Source: Prillingera fragicola
Taxonomy: Eukaryota > Basidiomycota > Tremellomycetes > Trichosporonales > Trichosporonaceae
DNA: 64,000 nt
Reading direction: 5' to 3'
Assembly (NCBI GenBank): GCA_002335605.1
Contig: BEDY01000002.1
Location: 1,860,001 to 1,924,000 of the forward strand
The notes under the pieces were generated by a model that worked only from the letters and a program-made list of their open reading frames with translations, was not told the DNA's origin and searched no databases. This document shows, piece by piece, positions 34,001 through 46,228 of this stretch (its first letter is position 1; every line of letters begins with the position of its first letter). The position numbers and the translations under genes are program-made.

Positions 34001-37000
34001 AATGACCATGGTGAAGATCACGACGGCAATCTCCGCAAGACCGCAGTTGAACGTACCAGCGGGAGGCAGCTCTTCGCTGTCGTGACCCAGCAACGCGGGC
34101 GGAGGAAGGTGGGACACGAGAGCAAAGGGGTGTGAGGCAGGGAAGACATCGGGCGTAGCCTTCCAGACGGTGGGCGACTGGATCTGGCGCTCAAGCAATG
34201 CCATGGTCGAGGGGCTCGCCAGCTCCTTGTACGACTCGAGCAGACCCGGAAGGATGGACAGGTAGTACTCGATGTTGTCCTCCTCCTGCGACATGAGGAT
34301 CGGGTCCGACTTGATTATCGGCGAGTCGAGCAGCTCCTGGAGCTTGTTGACAGTCCAGGCAATGACGGACACGGCGAGACGGTTGCACTCGAGCCACTTG
34401 AGCTGACGCGTGTCCTTGAGCGCCTGGGTCTCGCCGCGTGCCGAGAACAGGTCCTCCTCATAACGACCGACGTGGGGCTTGAGCCACCGCACGATAGCCG
34501 GGATAAGAATGGCACGCGTGTCGTCATAGTCGAGGAGAGTCTTGACAATCTGGAGAATGAGCAACAGCTTGTAAACGGCCAGGTTGCCCTGGGCGCGCGT
34601 GAGCGTGTCGGTGAAGACAATGACCATTTCTGCAATCTCGACTGGCGGGAACACTTGTGCGAGGTCGGGCAGAATGTCGGCATAGTGCTGGACGGCAAGC
34701 GTCTGCGAACCAATGAGCGCCTTGTCGCTCGACAGCATAATATTGTTTATCTCGCCAAGGATCTCGCGCGTCTGGTCCTGGAAGTCTGCCTCAATCTTCT
34801 CTGCCGTTGGCCCGGACTGGCCACGATTGCGGTCCAGCTCGCGTGAGCGAATGGCAAAGCGGAAGACATTGTGCCAGACCTTCAACAGGGAGCGGTACTC
34901 TTGTGATGCGGGACGGCCCATCACGGCCTTCATTGCGCGCAGCAGGTGGGGCGCTGAAGACGAGAATGCAAAGTGCTTGGACGTGTAGGACGCAATGATG
35001 GGGCCGAACGAGGGGAAACGACGGTCAGACGCCATGGCCAGGACCTTGATAAGACCCTTGAACACAAGGTCGTCGACCTCCTCGCGGCGGTCACCCAGAT
35101 GCGATACCAGGATGGCAAACAAGGCGTCCAGCACGGGCTGCAAGAACTTGGCAATCTCGTCCTCTCCGACAAAGCCAAACAGCTGCAGTGTGCGGCACAA
35201 GGCAGCCGCGTCGGCGCTCTGCCATGCGAACAGTGCGCGGAGAGTGTCATCCTGAGTGTGCAGGGTCGAACACAGGAAGGTACGCAGCGAGATACGGTCG
35301 CGCAGGGCAGTCATGTAGCGCGACGTGTCTGCCGTGAGACGGGGCTCGCCAGTGGAGGGAACCTCAAAGTAGAGCTGGGGCGTGGGCTGCATCGAAGCCT
35401 TCTCCATGTGGTAGAGGATGAGCTCATGCTTGCCGTCCTTGATGGACGCATTGTGGGAGAAGAGAGGCAGGTATGCGAATGCAAATGGACGCTCGCCGTC
35501 GCGACCTCCGCCTTCACGCTCTCGTGTACGATGCCTGAACGACAAGAACAGGTGACAGTCGCCAGACCCCTGCGGCAACGCAATCTTGATCAGCTCACCG
35601 AACGTCGGTCGGTCGTTGTGGTAGTAGACGATCGAGTGGAACTGGGCCGTTGCAGGCTCTCCAGAGCCACCAGCGTACAACGAGTCGGCGACGATGCTGC
35701 CGTCGGCACGACGCACCTCGAGCGACACCTGCGTGCTTGCTGGCAAAGGAGCGACAGTCTTGCGAACACGCAGGGTTCCGCCAGCGGGGAACATTGTCGA
35801 GAACGATGCCGCCCAGAGCTTGATGTACAGGTCGTTGCGAACAGCGCCAGGAGGGACGACGTCGGGGAATCCGAGTCGCTGCGTCTGGGGAGTCTCGAGT
35901 AGCAAAGAGGGGTGCTCGCGAATAATCTGGTCGAGGGGGCCGTGGAACATTTTGAGCCCAAATGCAATGGCCTCTGCGCGGGAGGAGCGCTCGTATGCGC
36001 GCTCATTGTGCAGAATAATGTCAGCGTGCAGTGTAGCAAAGCTGGCCTCGTCACGTGCGACGTAGATGGGCATGACAAAGTCGTCGTTGCCGTCCGTGAG
36101 GCGAGTGATGGCAGGCAGCTCGAGAACGGCACACCCGAGTGGTCGCCTGAGGGATCCTCGCTCGCTGTGGCTCGTGCCGTGAGACACAACCGTGTCGATC
36201 GTCTGAGTACGGTGCGGGGGCTCGAATCCTGATCTGATCGACAACGAGTCGTGCGAGGCGTTGTCAGACATTGACATTGAGCTGCGCCACTTGTTCTCGG
36301 TAAAGACGGCGCTGTTGCGCTTGTTGTTGCTCCAGCGGCCCTGCTCTGGTGAGCCGACAGAGCTGGCTTCGGCAGCCATCTTCATGCTTCCGTTGCGAAC
36401 TATGCGGCACACCAGGTACGTGCCGGCGGTGACGTCGTCGGCGCGAAGATCAGCAAACAATGTGCGGAGCTTGCCCAGCCGGCGCTCGGCATCGCGCGCT
36501 GGACTGCCGTTGTGGTTGAGGATCAAGCAGTATTCCTCGGTCAGGAATTGGCCCTGTGCCTTGTTGTACAGCGAGAAGAACAATTCGCAAGTTTCGCCTG
36601 GAGAGCACGGGCTGGCAACAAATGCGCGAAAGTCGAGCAGGCAGTGGTAGCCACTTGGCGAGGACGAGATGGCCGTGCCGGCCTTTTGCTTGGCAGCCTC
36701 GAGTGCGAACGCGGTAGGCGCCTTGATGGCCATCTGACGGGGTATTGTTGTCTTGCCAAAGAGCGCGTCCAGAGGAACGAGATCAATGTACGCGAGCTGG
36801 CGTTAGCATGTCGCGTAAATCGATAACTCACCTGCACCTGGTACACATAGGCCATTACGCCACCCATCCACCCAGAGCTTGTCAACGCCCGGTCCTTGTC
36901 CACGCCGACAACGCTTCCGTCCTCGAGACTGCGAACAATCACTTCCAGGCCCTGGGCAACGTTGCACTTGACCAATCGCGAGACACATTCGCGTCGGATA

Positions 37001-38142
37001 CGAACCAGCTCGTCTCCACTGAGCATCTGTGACAGCAACTGTCGCCGTCCAAGGAAGAGCGCGTCAATGTGCTGCACAACGGCGTTGAAGAGTCGGTACT
37101 CGCGCATTGCGAGGTATGTTGGCAGGCGCTGATGCAACGTCAGCAAGGCTCGCACACGGGGATGGTTGACTCACAGCATACCACTCTCGAATCGCACAGG
37201 CAATCTCATCCACCAGAGGCCACTGCTGACCGGCTACTGTCGAGTCGCCCGCCGTCAGAGTTGGCAACGGAGGCTGCTCTTTCTCTCTTGGACGGTGCAG
37301 GACGAGCGATGTTGGACGATGGCTGCGCTTGATAATGTTGGCGCTGCCATTGTGATTCTCAGCCGCGCGTATCATCGCATCTGCGCCCTCCCCCGGCATC
37401 GCACTGCCGTTGGTTTGACGACCAACCTCCTCGTCCTCGTCCTCCTCGCGCACGGATGCCATCAAGATGGTGCGTGCGCGGTCCTCGGCCATCTCGCGCG
37501 CCTGCTCGTGTGCCGCTGCCAGGACGTCGCTCTCGGTCACGGCGTTGGGCCGGACGTGGACGGCTGCCGCTGGAAAGATGCCGATGAGGACCGAGGGCTC
37601 GACCTTTGGGTAGACATTCGGCGTGTCGGGTGCCGGCATGAGCATTTGGAGGGCGACTCCTTGTACGACATAGCTGTTGACGTTAGCATGGATGGCTGGC
37701 AAGGCAGCCTAGCTTACCCTCGATACCAAATTGAGCCATCGCCGTCCTCTGGACTCCGGTACTCTTCAAACGCAAAGAACTCGTCGCCTACATCGAGGGT
37801 GACCTCGTGCGGATTGCCTCGCAAGGGCGAAAAGGCCTCATCTCGTGGGCCCGAGGCTCCGCCCCAGGAGGTTCGATTCTTTCCTACCGCGTTTGAGCGG
37901 ATGGTCGTCGTTGGTGACCCGGGAGGAGAGTTGGCGGGATGGAAGGGATGCACGACTAGGCCTGAATAGATGTGTGGGAGGGGTTCCCATGATCCTGTCC
38001 GCCTGTGCATGGTTAGCTTGTGGATGAGGTGACGAGGGGGAGACGCGTTGAAAAGGAGGGAGGACGTGTGGGTAGGAGGAGGAGGTGGGACTGACCGGGA
38101 CGGCCCTGCAGCCGCGCTCGGGGCCGCGCTGTAGAGAGCCAT
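31004..38142 (-). CDS. DOCK-family Rho GEF (DCK1-like), 2325 aa
   Basis: Five exons with four introns of 35-46 nt; the total divides by three. The N-terminus has an SH3-like region (VTLDVGDEFFAFEEY), then helical repeats, the DHR-1/C2 domain (~550-800; PGETCELFFSLYNKAQGQFL, AGTYLVCRIVRNG), a long armadillo-like middle, and the catalytic DHR-2/DOCKER domain with YFRVAYFGNF, KPVFRKGVNPLMQTHYRT and VGLAAHHRVNKDIAFHEAL. DOCK proteins with ELMO load Rac-type GTPases. After DHR-2 there is a ~300-residue Ser/Thr/His-rich tail with TPTPTPT runs ending SLLRR, likely disordered and regulatory. Human DOCK180 and yeast Dck1 are the nearest family names. Confidence 0.9.
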
Positions 38143-38696
38143 TCAAAGGTGGAGGTAAAGGCAGTAGATGGTGTGGGGTATAGCGGACAATGCCGGTGGA
38201 GAGGTGGTGGCAAGTGAGAGGTTGTGTGGATGAGGTCGAGGAGAGCAAGTGGTAGTGACAATGAGAGCAGTGAGAGAGAGGCGTGCGTTGAGTGCAGGCG
38301 CCTGGGATGGTGGTGGTCCTGGCCAGCTGCAGCCAGGGGAAGGGTGTTTTAGAAGACGCGGGAGCTGAACAACCACTACTGCTGCTGCTGATCGACAGTT
38401 CATTCGGGTGGCCAACGCGCCTGCAGAGCCCAGACTTGCCGAGACATTTCTCGTTCCCGTAACCAGCTATGCCGCCCAGCCAGCCCAGCCCAGCCAGGTA
38501 GGCAGAGCAGCAGCGAAAGCATACCGCGGCCGCCTGGGCAAGGCTCCGACACGCGCACAGGGCTGGGGCTGCCTGTCCGGCGCCATCCCCTTGGTAATGC
38601 GTGCCTTGATCCACCTGAAATCAACCGGTTTGACATCTTTTTGAAGTCTTCTCTGCAACAACAACACCCCAACCTCGACCGATACAGATCACTGCC
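38143..38696. other. Divergent promoter DOCK / Rieske-diiron gene, 554 bp
   Basis: Purine/pyrimidine-skewed sequence with a short GCCCAGCCCAGCC run near 38.48 kb. No gene seen. Confidence 0.45.
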
Positions 38697-41338
38697 ATGG
38701 TCAAGGGACATATCATGTAAACTACTGAACAGCTTCACCCAACGCTCACACCTCTCCAGGGCATGTCGCCTCAAAGACACGTACTCGCACACGCGTTTCC
38801 ACTTGGCCCTGCGCACAACCTCGAGCCCTGCCGTCTACCACCGTCTCCTGCTGTTTCGTATCAACAAACCAGCCAACAACACCCCCGAGACGGCAACAGC
38901 AACCAGTGGCGAGTCACAGCCAGAGTTGGTTGTACCGTCATCAAGCAAGGTGCTGCAGGATGAGCCAGAGCTCTACTGCATGGAGGAAGCTTGTCCACAC
39001 CTTGGAGCGCCGTTGAGCCATGCCGAGCTGGAGATTGACGACATTGAGGACACACGTGCAGTTGGTGCGTCAGCTTGCACGGCCGTGCTAACCCGTTCAG
39101 TCTGCCCATGGCACCAGTACGACTTTGGTAGGTTGCTCTGACTGTCCATGTGCTGATCATTCTGACCTCCGCGATGGCTCAAGCTGTATGTCCTGACGAC
39201 GGAACCTATTCTCTGAAGCTGACCTTCTCCAGCAACGGGTTTGCAAACATGCACCTATGATGTTCGAATTGAAGGCACGGGAGCCGATGCCGAAGTATGG
39301 GTCGAGGCACCTCATGTCGCTGGGCAGCACGAGTGGGAAGTGGTCGAGTTCCGTGGGGTTAGCGAAGGCATGTTGTTCTGCGCCCGTGACAAACTGCGTG
39401 ACTGCAGCTGACCGTTTTCCAGAGTTTGCAGACCCTCCGGCACCTTCACTGAATGGTCTGTCATTGGAAGAGGGTACTGGCGAGGCCAACGGGGATGATT
39501 CAACGACACCAAGCCAGGCAAAGCTAGCGCTCCCAGAACAGCTGCCAGACACCCTGCTGGGCTTTGCTCACCTCGTGCTTGCCACCGCCGACCCGGACCT
39601 CAAATGCGTGCTTACGCGCGAGGCAGTAGTTCGCATGCGTGCCGGAAAGCTAAAGTCGATTCGCCCAAGCCCAGCAGAAATTCGAAAGGTGCGCAAGGAG
39701 GTGGGGCTTCTGGACGAGCCGCCAAGGCAAACGACGTTTGTTACACCAGGTCAAACTGTCAAGCGGTACGTGCTGCCTTCTCGTACTCGCGTTCTTTCAC
39801 TCACAAACATGCAGAGGGAAGGGCGGCTCTGAAAAGTCCCGTATCATGATGCTCCGTAAGTCTCGGTCTGTGGTCGGCAGTCGTCGCCAGCAGCTCCGAC
39901 AGGTGCGCGCCGAAGACGGGTTGTGCCCACTTGCTCTTACGGGCTGTGCCCACTTGCTCTTGCTGGTGGCGTTCTCTTCCTCGGCGAAGTCCTTGGTGTA
40001 ACGCTGTTATGCCGTCTTCGTACTCTCGTTGTTGTCAAGCTAGGAACAAGAACCAAGCTGACGGGAGGTACCATTCTGTTCGCTTTGCTGGAACCTGGTT
40101 TTGTAACTGTTCCTGACGTGCCTGTCACCTTTGACGATCCCTTCATGTACGACGATCACATATCGCAGACGCACTCGCCAACATTGAGCAATATGCCATC
40201 GACCTCGCATGGGACATTATCGCCCGCTTTGCAGACTTTCAAGTCGACGGCCAGAGGCTGCCGGTGGAATTTTTCCTCGACTGGGCAAAGGTCGCCGAAG
40301 ACGAGGCGAAACACTTTTCCCTTCTGAACAAGCGTCTGTCGGTGCGTACCTTTTCTCAAACGTTGTTCATGTAACGCTGACGACGTCTGCAGGAAATGGG
40401 GTCGTTCTTTGGCGCTCACAGTGGTGTGTACAAGCGTGCGGTGCCCGCCCTGGTGACATGCGCTAACGTACCGTTGGGAAACGTCTTGTGACTTCTTTCA
40501 CTGATTACAACATTTCTTTATGGAATAAACAGTCCACGCGGGCCTGTGGGAGTCTGCGACCGACACGGCACACTCGCTGCTGTCGCGGATCGCCATCATC
40601 CACCTCGTTGCCGAGGCACGAGGCGTGGACATGAACCCTCTGACAATGGCAAAGCTCAAAGCCGCGGGTGATGCAAAGTCCACCGCCGTGCTCGAAGTCA
40701 TCCACGCGGATGAGATTACTCGTGAGTGCCCACCCTTTGTTCATCGGCAGCGTAGCACAGCCACCAACCGCGGCTGTTGGTTTCGGCGGACCCCGTGATC
40801 GACCAACGTTCTAGCGTGGGCAGAACATTCCTGGCTGACGCACTAACAGATGTAACTGCCGGTCATCGCTGGTTCTCCTGGATGTGAGTGGCCGCACCAT
40901 TGTCACTTATCGCACGGTTTCCTGACCTTGCGTTTAGTTGTGGTATTGAAGGGCTCGACCCCGTGCAACAGTTTCGCTTGGAGGTGTCGAACAACTTTCA
41001 TGGTGACTTGAAAGGCCCATTCAATGAGGAAGACCGGGCCAAGGCGGTAAGTCTAGCGAAAGTTCTGGGAGCGCTCGGTGTGGTTGAGCAACTGCGCAAC
41101 CCGGCCATAGGTCTCGTGCACTTGGCTATCCGTGGGCGTCAAAGGCGTCATGGGTGACTGGCACACTTGGCCACATGTCCCGTGTCCCACCTCTGGACGA
41201 CGCCGCTGACAACCCCAGGGTCTGACTCCAGAGTTTTACACAGATCTCAGAGGTCACCATCGCCGCCGGCAGGAAGTGTATCCGGACGGCGGGGGATCTG
41301 GGGGAGGTGACTCGCGGATGCACCCGCGCTTGACCTAG
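38697..41338 (+). CDS. Rieske [2Fe-2S] - ferritin-like (DUF455-type) fusion protein
   Basis: Thirteen exons assembled to 520 residues. Residues ~1-150 form a Rieske domain with C-x-H in EACPHLGAPL and C-x2-H in VCPWHQYDF, continuing DLRDGSSSTGLQTCTYDV. After a linker, residues ~210-500 form a ferritin-like domain with Glu in NIEQYAIDLAWD, ExxH in EDEAKHFSLL, and a second ExxH in DEITHVTAGHRWF, the pattern of bacterial DUF455 diiron proteins. The two cofactors in one chain suggest electron transfer from Rieske cluster to diiron site, i.e. an oxygenase or reductase; the substrate is unknown. Two joins are uncertain: the intron at 39128-39164 ends in TG, and the donor near 39385. An intron of 313 nt (39856-40168) is exceptional here. 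Confidence 0.75.
39922..39961 (+). repeat. 17-bp direct repeat, 23-bp period, in an intron
   Basis: TGTGCCCACTTGCTCTT at 39922-39938 and again at 39945-39961, inside the 313-nt intron of the Rieske fusion gene. Confidence 0.85.
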
Positions 41339-43180
41339 CGGCAGGACGGTCGACTGCTATAAGCTACCCTGCATCGGCGGGGACGACTGTATCGGTGATG
41401 GAGATTTGCTCTTTGCTGCCGATCCGAGCGCGTCGGCCATGTTCTCTGCGCAGCAGGTTCGGCCGGTGGGAGCGCATGGTAGCGTGTGGAGACGCGCAGT
41501 ATCCACCACGACGGGGTTCGCATGGATAGACGAGTGCTGGAGCCAGATGTCGCCTGCAGGGCCGGAGCAGGGTAGAGTGCGATGCACGTGGCGTGGCCCA
41601 ACCTGAGCCCACCTGATAGGAAAGGCTCGAAACATTGTCAAAGAAGGCCAGAAGAACGTTGTGGGGGCGCAACGAAAAGGTTCGACCTCTGCAAGCATCC
41701 AATTTAGCCGCCACATACCTCTGAAACCCACGGCACCCGCCACACCATCGAGACCCCAGACAGAGTTCTATTGGCGCCAAACGCCCAGAAACAGTGTGTG
41801 GCTTGCTAATGATTGAATTGCGCATGGCCAGGTGACAAGCGTTCTTTGTCTCAAAAGCCACAGTGGCGTACCCTGGGAAACGAACCAGCAGCGTGATCGT
41901 TCCCAAGGACCACGCCGGCGCGGTGGTTACTGCTCCGCAGTGCGTTGGCGTCGGCGTCGCATGGCCGCCCGGCGCGGTCGGCTGATGGGGGCTCGGGGCT
42001 TGGTGACATGGGTCCGCGCCTGACGCCTCGGACCTTGGACAGGCAGCAGGCAGGCCACACGACATGTGGCCGGCCAGGAAGCAAAAGATGGCCTGGCAAG
42101 AGGCGTTAGGGATCTGCAAAGCATGCGCAGCCTCGCTAGCTGACGAAGGGCAGAAGGCCATGGCTTTGGCAAGCTCACGATCGTGCTGAGACCAGAGGAT
42201 TCTAGCGCAGGGCCCAGTCTTGAAAACGGCTCTAGGCAATTGACTGCATCCGAGCTCGTTTGAAACGCTCACTCAATGGCCAGCTGTGCGCGAGGCGTTG
42301 AATGCCACCACAATCCCTTTGGAACCGTTGCGAGATTGGACGCAAGCCCTGCAGGTTTCTCTTTCAGTCGTGGGCGAGCTGGGCGATCTACCCCAAGGAT
42401 ACGGCGACTCGCACTGCCAGCGTTGTCCTAGGCCGCAAGTCAGTCTTCACTCCCTGTGAGGCTTGCGGTGGCATTCCTCGGATACGAATTTTAAAAAAGA
42501 AAAGCAACAACCGACTAGACTTGGGCGTTTCGTAATGCAGGCTAATGCACAGCGACGTCTCTTGGGCGTCGTTGAGCGAATCGTTGGTTGTCCCAGTCGC
42601 AGAGAGCTTAACGGGACAGGGCAGGCAGTAAGGTTTTCGAGGCGTCGAGGGAACGATCTCCTAATTCCACTAGTGGACCACGTTTCCGCTGCATTTTGTC
42701 AGCTGGGGGAGCTGGCCTGCTGGGAGCGCATGGGAGCAATCTTGTCTCGCGCTGGTATCAGTGCAGATCCACCAGCACCCTTTGATGCGGTCGTTGTTAT
42801 GCCCCATTTGCTCACTGGACCTGGGGTGGGGGAAGGGGGCATGTGCCTCGCTCGGGGGTTTTCAGGGTGTGGGCGTTCTGATTGTTGACGTTGCACCTGA
42901 GCCTGCGAAAACTGGGGCCAAAGGTACCGAACGGATATCTGCGCCCGAATCCCTGGCCCATTGGGTTTGATGTTTGCTGTTATGGTTGCAGCTACACATT
43001 GAGTGGCTACATGATCAGCTGAGTAGCAGAACAAGCTGTGCAATTGCCGGCCAGAGTGGGGGGCAGTCACTCAGAAGGCCAGAGGCGTGGGAGCAAACCT
43101 TTCTCTCCATGACGATGGTGATGATATGTCTCAAGTCAGCACCAACACTACCTGTTGTGAGCTTTAAAGTCCAAAAAGGT

Positions 43181-43573
43181 TCAAACACCGGGATGCCAGG
43201 GTCGCCTGCAACGGCAGCATCGAAGGGGCAGAACGCACAGAACAAACCACAGCTGGTCGCCGAGTTTCTTCATGCCGTAACGCGTGGCGGCGTCGATCAT
43301 TTGCGGAAGAATACCCTGCCGTAAGGGTTGTCCCAATGGAAGTCCGCGCCGAATTGTCGTTTCCATGTCGTCAAGGTTTCGCAACAGTGGTACGGGATTA
43401 GGAACTAATGCAACCACAAACAGAAGACTCGCCTGCCGCCCAATGCTGCAAAGGGCATCGATGACCGCAACGGCTTGGCTTCGAAACTGAGGAACGCATC
43501 CAGGGCTGCCGTGGTCATCATGTGCCAGATGCATCTCAGCCAGCCCGTTCCCGACGGGGAAGCTTTGCTGCAT
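43181..43573 (-). pseudogene. Possible BTB-like gene fragment
   Basis: The frame here contains VPNPVPLLRNLDDMETTI and ILPQMIDAATRYGMKKLGDQ, which resembles the YP-x-P...LxxL...AAxKYxMxxL stretch of fungal BTB/POZ domains. I could not find an upstream BTB half, a start, or consistent introns, so it may be a decayed gene or chance. Confidence 0.2.
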
Positions 43574-44830
43574 TCTGCACGACGCGCGCGCTCAAAGCAT
43601 CAATCCGAACAACCAGGAGGGCGCCAAGAGGCTGCGGTTCGCCAGGCGCACCAGCTGTGTATTGCGAGACAGCGCACCACAATGTGGATGAAGGAAGCCT
43701 CGTGGTCCCGCTGCTGCTTCGGCGGCTTGCTTTACCATGCCGCCGCCACGAGCTTCTTGGGCGCACAGACACAGCCACTGTGGCCGCCTCGCGCTACAGA
43801 AGGAGTAGTCACCTGCCGTACTTATCAATCACGAGACCTAGATGCATGGGGTGCAGCGGCATGATAAGTGGCACTCTGAATGAAGCGGAGCGGCCACGAC
43901 AGAAGGTTGGGCTCACGACGCCTTCCCAAACTGTTGCGCCCATCTGGTCCGCAAGGATCTAGGTTGTATTGTTGGAACCAACGGCGATCCGCATTCCGCG
44001 TCAGCAGCGGGAAAGTGCCCTGCACCCGCTGCTGTGAGGTGCAGGAGGGACATAGGGGAGCTTCTTCACCTCGGCCCCCCCTTAGGGGAAGGATTGGATG
44101 CTTTACTTTGGACGAGCCATCATGACGCCACTCGGATCATTCTGATCAGGCGTGGTCTTTCTTTTTTCCTTCCGAGCTTAACGGCGGCGCCATGGCTTTC
44201 AGTTCAGGGGAGTGGTGAATCGTCGTTCAAGTGCTAGGGAACGGCATAGTGGCGTTCAAACCCTGTGACCAGAGATGGGTAAGGCGGGCTCAGCGGTGAA
44301 TCCCAGGAACAGCCCTCTTCGCTGCAAGCACGACCATAGCCTCGTGGTGCGCACAGTTCAGTTTGCCAGCCATAGCTTGTAATCAAGATCACAGACAAAG
44401 CAAAGACGAACAGGACGCCCACTTGTCTTTTCTCTTGTCTCTGCTCTCTCTCGTTCTCTCTGCCAGTCGACACAATCAAGAGACACACGTCGACTCTTCG
44501 GTCCTTGTCCGGCATATCCCAACGCCGTCCATTCCCCGCACTTCCCCACTCGTGCCGTTTTCAGTGGGGCTGCAACACCCCATTGCCCATCGACATTGAG
44601 TGTGCAGCTCCACGACTTGCTGTGCTCCACTCCGTTGGTGGTCGTCAAGTGTTGCACATCCGGCGTCTGCTTGCGGCTCAAAGTTCGAGAAGGATTGCGC
44701 AGACAGCGGCAGTTTCAACCGGTCATTGACTTGAAGGGCGATCTCGATCGCTCGATATCGAGGCAATTTCAAGCCAACCCTGCTAGAACGTTTTACCTCC
44801 CCTGGCTGCCCAGGCTGGCCAGCTGCCTGC

Positions 44831-44859
44831 ATTCCTGCAAATTCCTGCAATTCCTGCAA
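44831..44859 (+). repeat. ATTCCTGCAA minisatellite, three units
   Basis: Three near-identical 10-bp units (ATTCCTGCAA, ATTCCTGCAA, TTCCTGCAAG) in the region upstream of the HSF gene. Confidence 0.7.
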
Positions 44860-44892
44860 GTTGCTGCTGCCCGACGCACATACGTACATACT

Positions 44893-44910
44893 CTGCTGCT
44901 GCTGCTGCTG
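44893..44910 (+). repeat. (CTG)6 microsatellite
   Basis: Six CTG units upstream of the HSF gene. Another (CTG)6 lies at 45931-45948. Confidence 0.85.
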
Positions 44911-45599
44911 CACACAGCGTGTCAATCAATCAGCAATCAGCCGATCTTCAATTCGGGACATCACCCCCCGTGCGCCCCCCTCGTCTCGTCTGTCCATCTG
45001 CCTCTGCCTCAAGCTTCCCCCTGCGTACACCCCTCTCCCCGGGCCTTGACTCTCTCCCCTTGATCCTCCGCCGCCACCGCGCCGGTCCGACGCCACCGGC
45101 AGCCCTCCTCGTTGCCTTGCGTGCCCAGTGCGGAATTAAGGTTTCACCGCTCGTCGACGAAGACGCCTCCGAAGTCTCAGAAGCACGGTATCCAACCGAC
45201 CTTTGTGCAGCGGCCTGTGCTCCAAAACTCTGGCAACGCTCTGTAAACTGTCGTTTGCTGCTGCTGCAACCCCGCAGTTGTTCACGCACGTACACTGCTG
45301 CTGCCTGCCTGGTTCGATTGCGTAAGGCAACCAATACTACGGTAGCCTCGATAACGGCAACCAGCCAAGCCGTCAGATCGTCAACCCACATTGTCTCAAA
45401 ACCATCCCATCCCTTGGAAACGCCCGCAGTTTACTCCTACCACCTTGGCATCTTGTTCCCAACACTCTGGTCGTTCTAGTACTAGCTTTCACCGCCTTGC
45501 CGATACCGGCGTCTGTGACTCCTTTGTACTCGGTCATTACTGACGACACGCTGCCCATCCGTGTGTCGTGTCTCGCCTCTCTCGGACGAGTAACCCTGT

Positions 45600-45612
45600 C
45601 CCCCCCCCCCCC
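45600..45612 (+). repeat. Poly(C) tract, 13 bases
   Basis: A run of 13 C upstream of the HSF gene; could also be a place where read length is uncertain. Confidence 0.8.
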
Positions 45613-45930
45613 ATTGCGCTGCCCCCATCCGACCTCTTTGAACCCCTGTGCCTTGGTAACAGTCTTTGGGCCCATTCCATCGCTGTTCCAACACGTATTG
45701 CTGTGTTCCCGCGGCGACTGTGGTACAGACCTCGGTGGGCCTCGCCCTCGGACACGCATCAATCCCAAACCGGCCCCCATTCCCAGGGGTAGACCCATCA
45801 CCGATCCTGCCAGGTCCTGGTCCTGAGCCACCGACCCAAATACGACATCTCGTCAAGGAAAGCAAGGCACCAGCAGGTCCGGGTCGTAAATTACCCTCGA
45901 ACGACTGCTCCTGCCTTGTCCTGCGGCGTG

Positions 45931-45948
45931 CTGCTGCTGCTGCTGCTG
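45931..45948 (+). repeat. (CTG)6 microsatellite
   Basis: Six CTG units in the presumed leader or promoter of the HSF gene. Confidence 0.85.
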
Positions 45949-46228
45949 TTGCTTGGCCTGCCTGCCCCTGTTGGTCCAAAGGTAACAAGTACATACTTTG
46001 ACAGCTCGTGCTGCTGTTGCTCTACTTGTAATCTCTCTCTCATCCTTCTCTTCTCAAGCACACTCCATCCCTTTCCTTACTCGTCCGTCTGTCTACACTT
46101 GTCGTCCACACACACACTCTACGTGCTGCGCCGGCGCCAATCGTAGCCTCTCGTCTGCATCAACACCACAGTCACACTCTACTGTGACAACCTCCCGATC
46201 CTCACGCCACCACCCGTCCGACGATCAG

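Larger units (their letters stand above)
41339..46228. other. Gene-poor 4.9-kb region with simple repeats
   Basis: From the Rieske-fusion stop to the leader intron of the HSF gene. A 302-codon minus-strand frame at 41364-42272 and several shorter ones look non-coding. The only stretch with protein-like character is minus-strand 43181-43573, listed separately. From 44.3 kb on the sequence is CT-rich with CTG and C runs, as expected for promoter and leader of the downstream gene. Confidence 0.45.

Noticed and set aside
41364..42272. 302-codon open frame on the minus strand
   Set aside because: Residue pattern is random-looking (many Cys, His, Arg and Pro, no helices or motifs) and GC-rich DNA often gives such frames; no splice-consistent neighbours.
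43181..43573. Full functional BTB gene
   Set aside because: Only a partial resemblance to the second half of a BTB domain; kept as a low-confidence fragment, not as a gene.
44919..45479. 186-codon plus-strand frame upstream of the HSF gene
   Set aside because: Starts within a CTG-repeat area and reads as translated CT-rich leader sequence; no motif.
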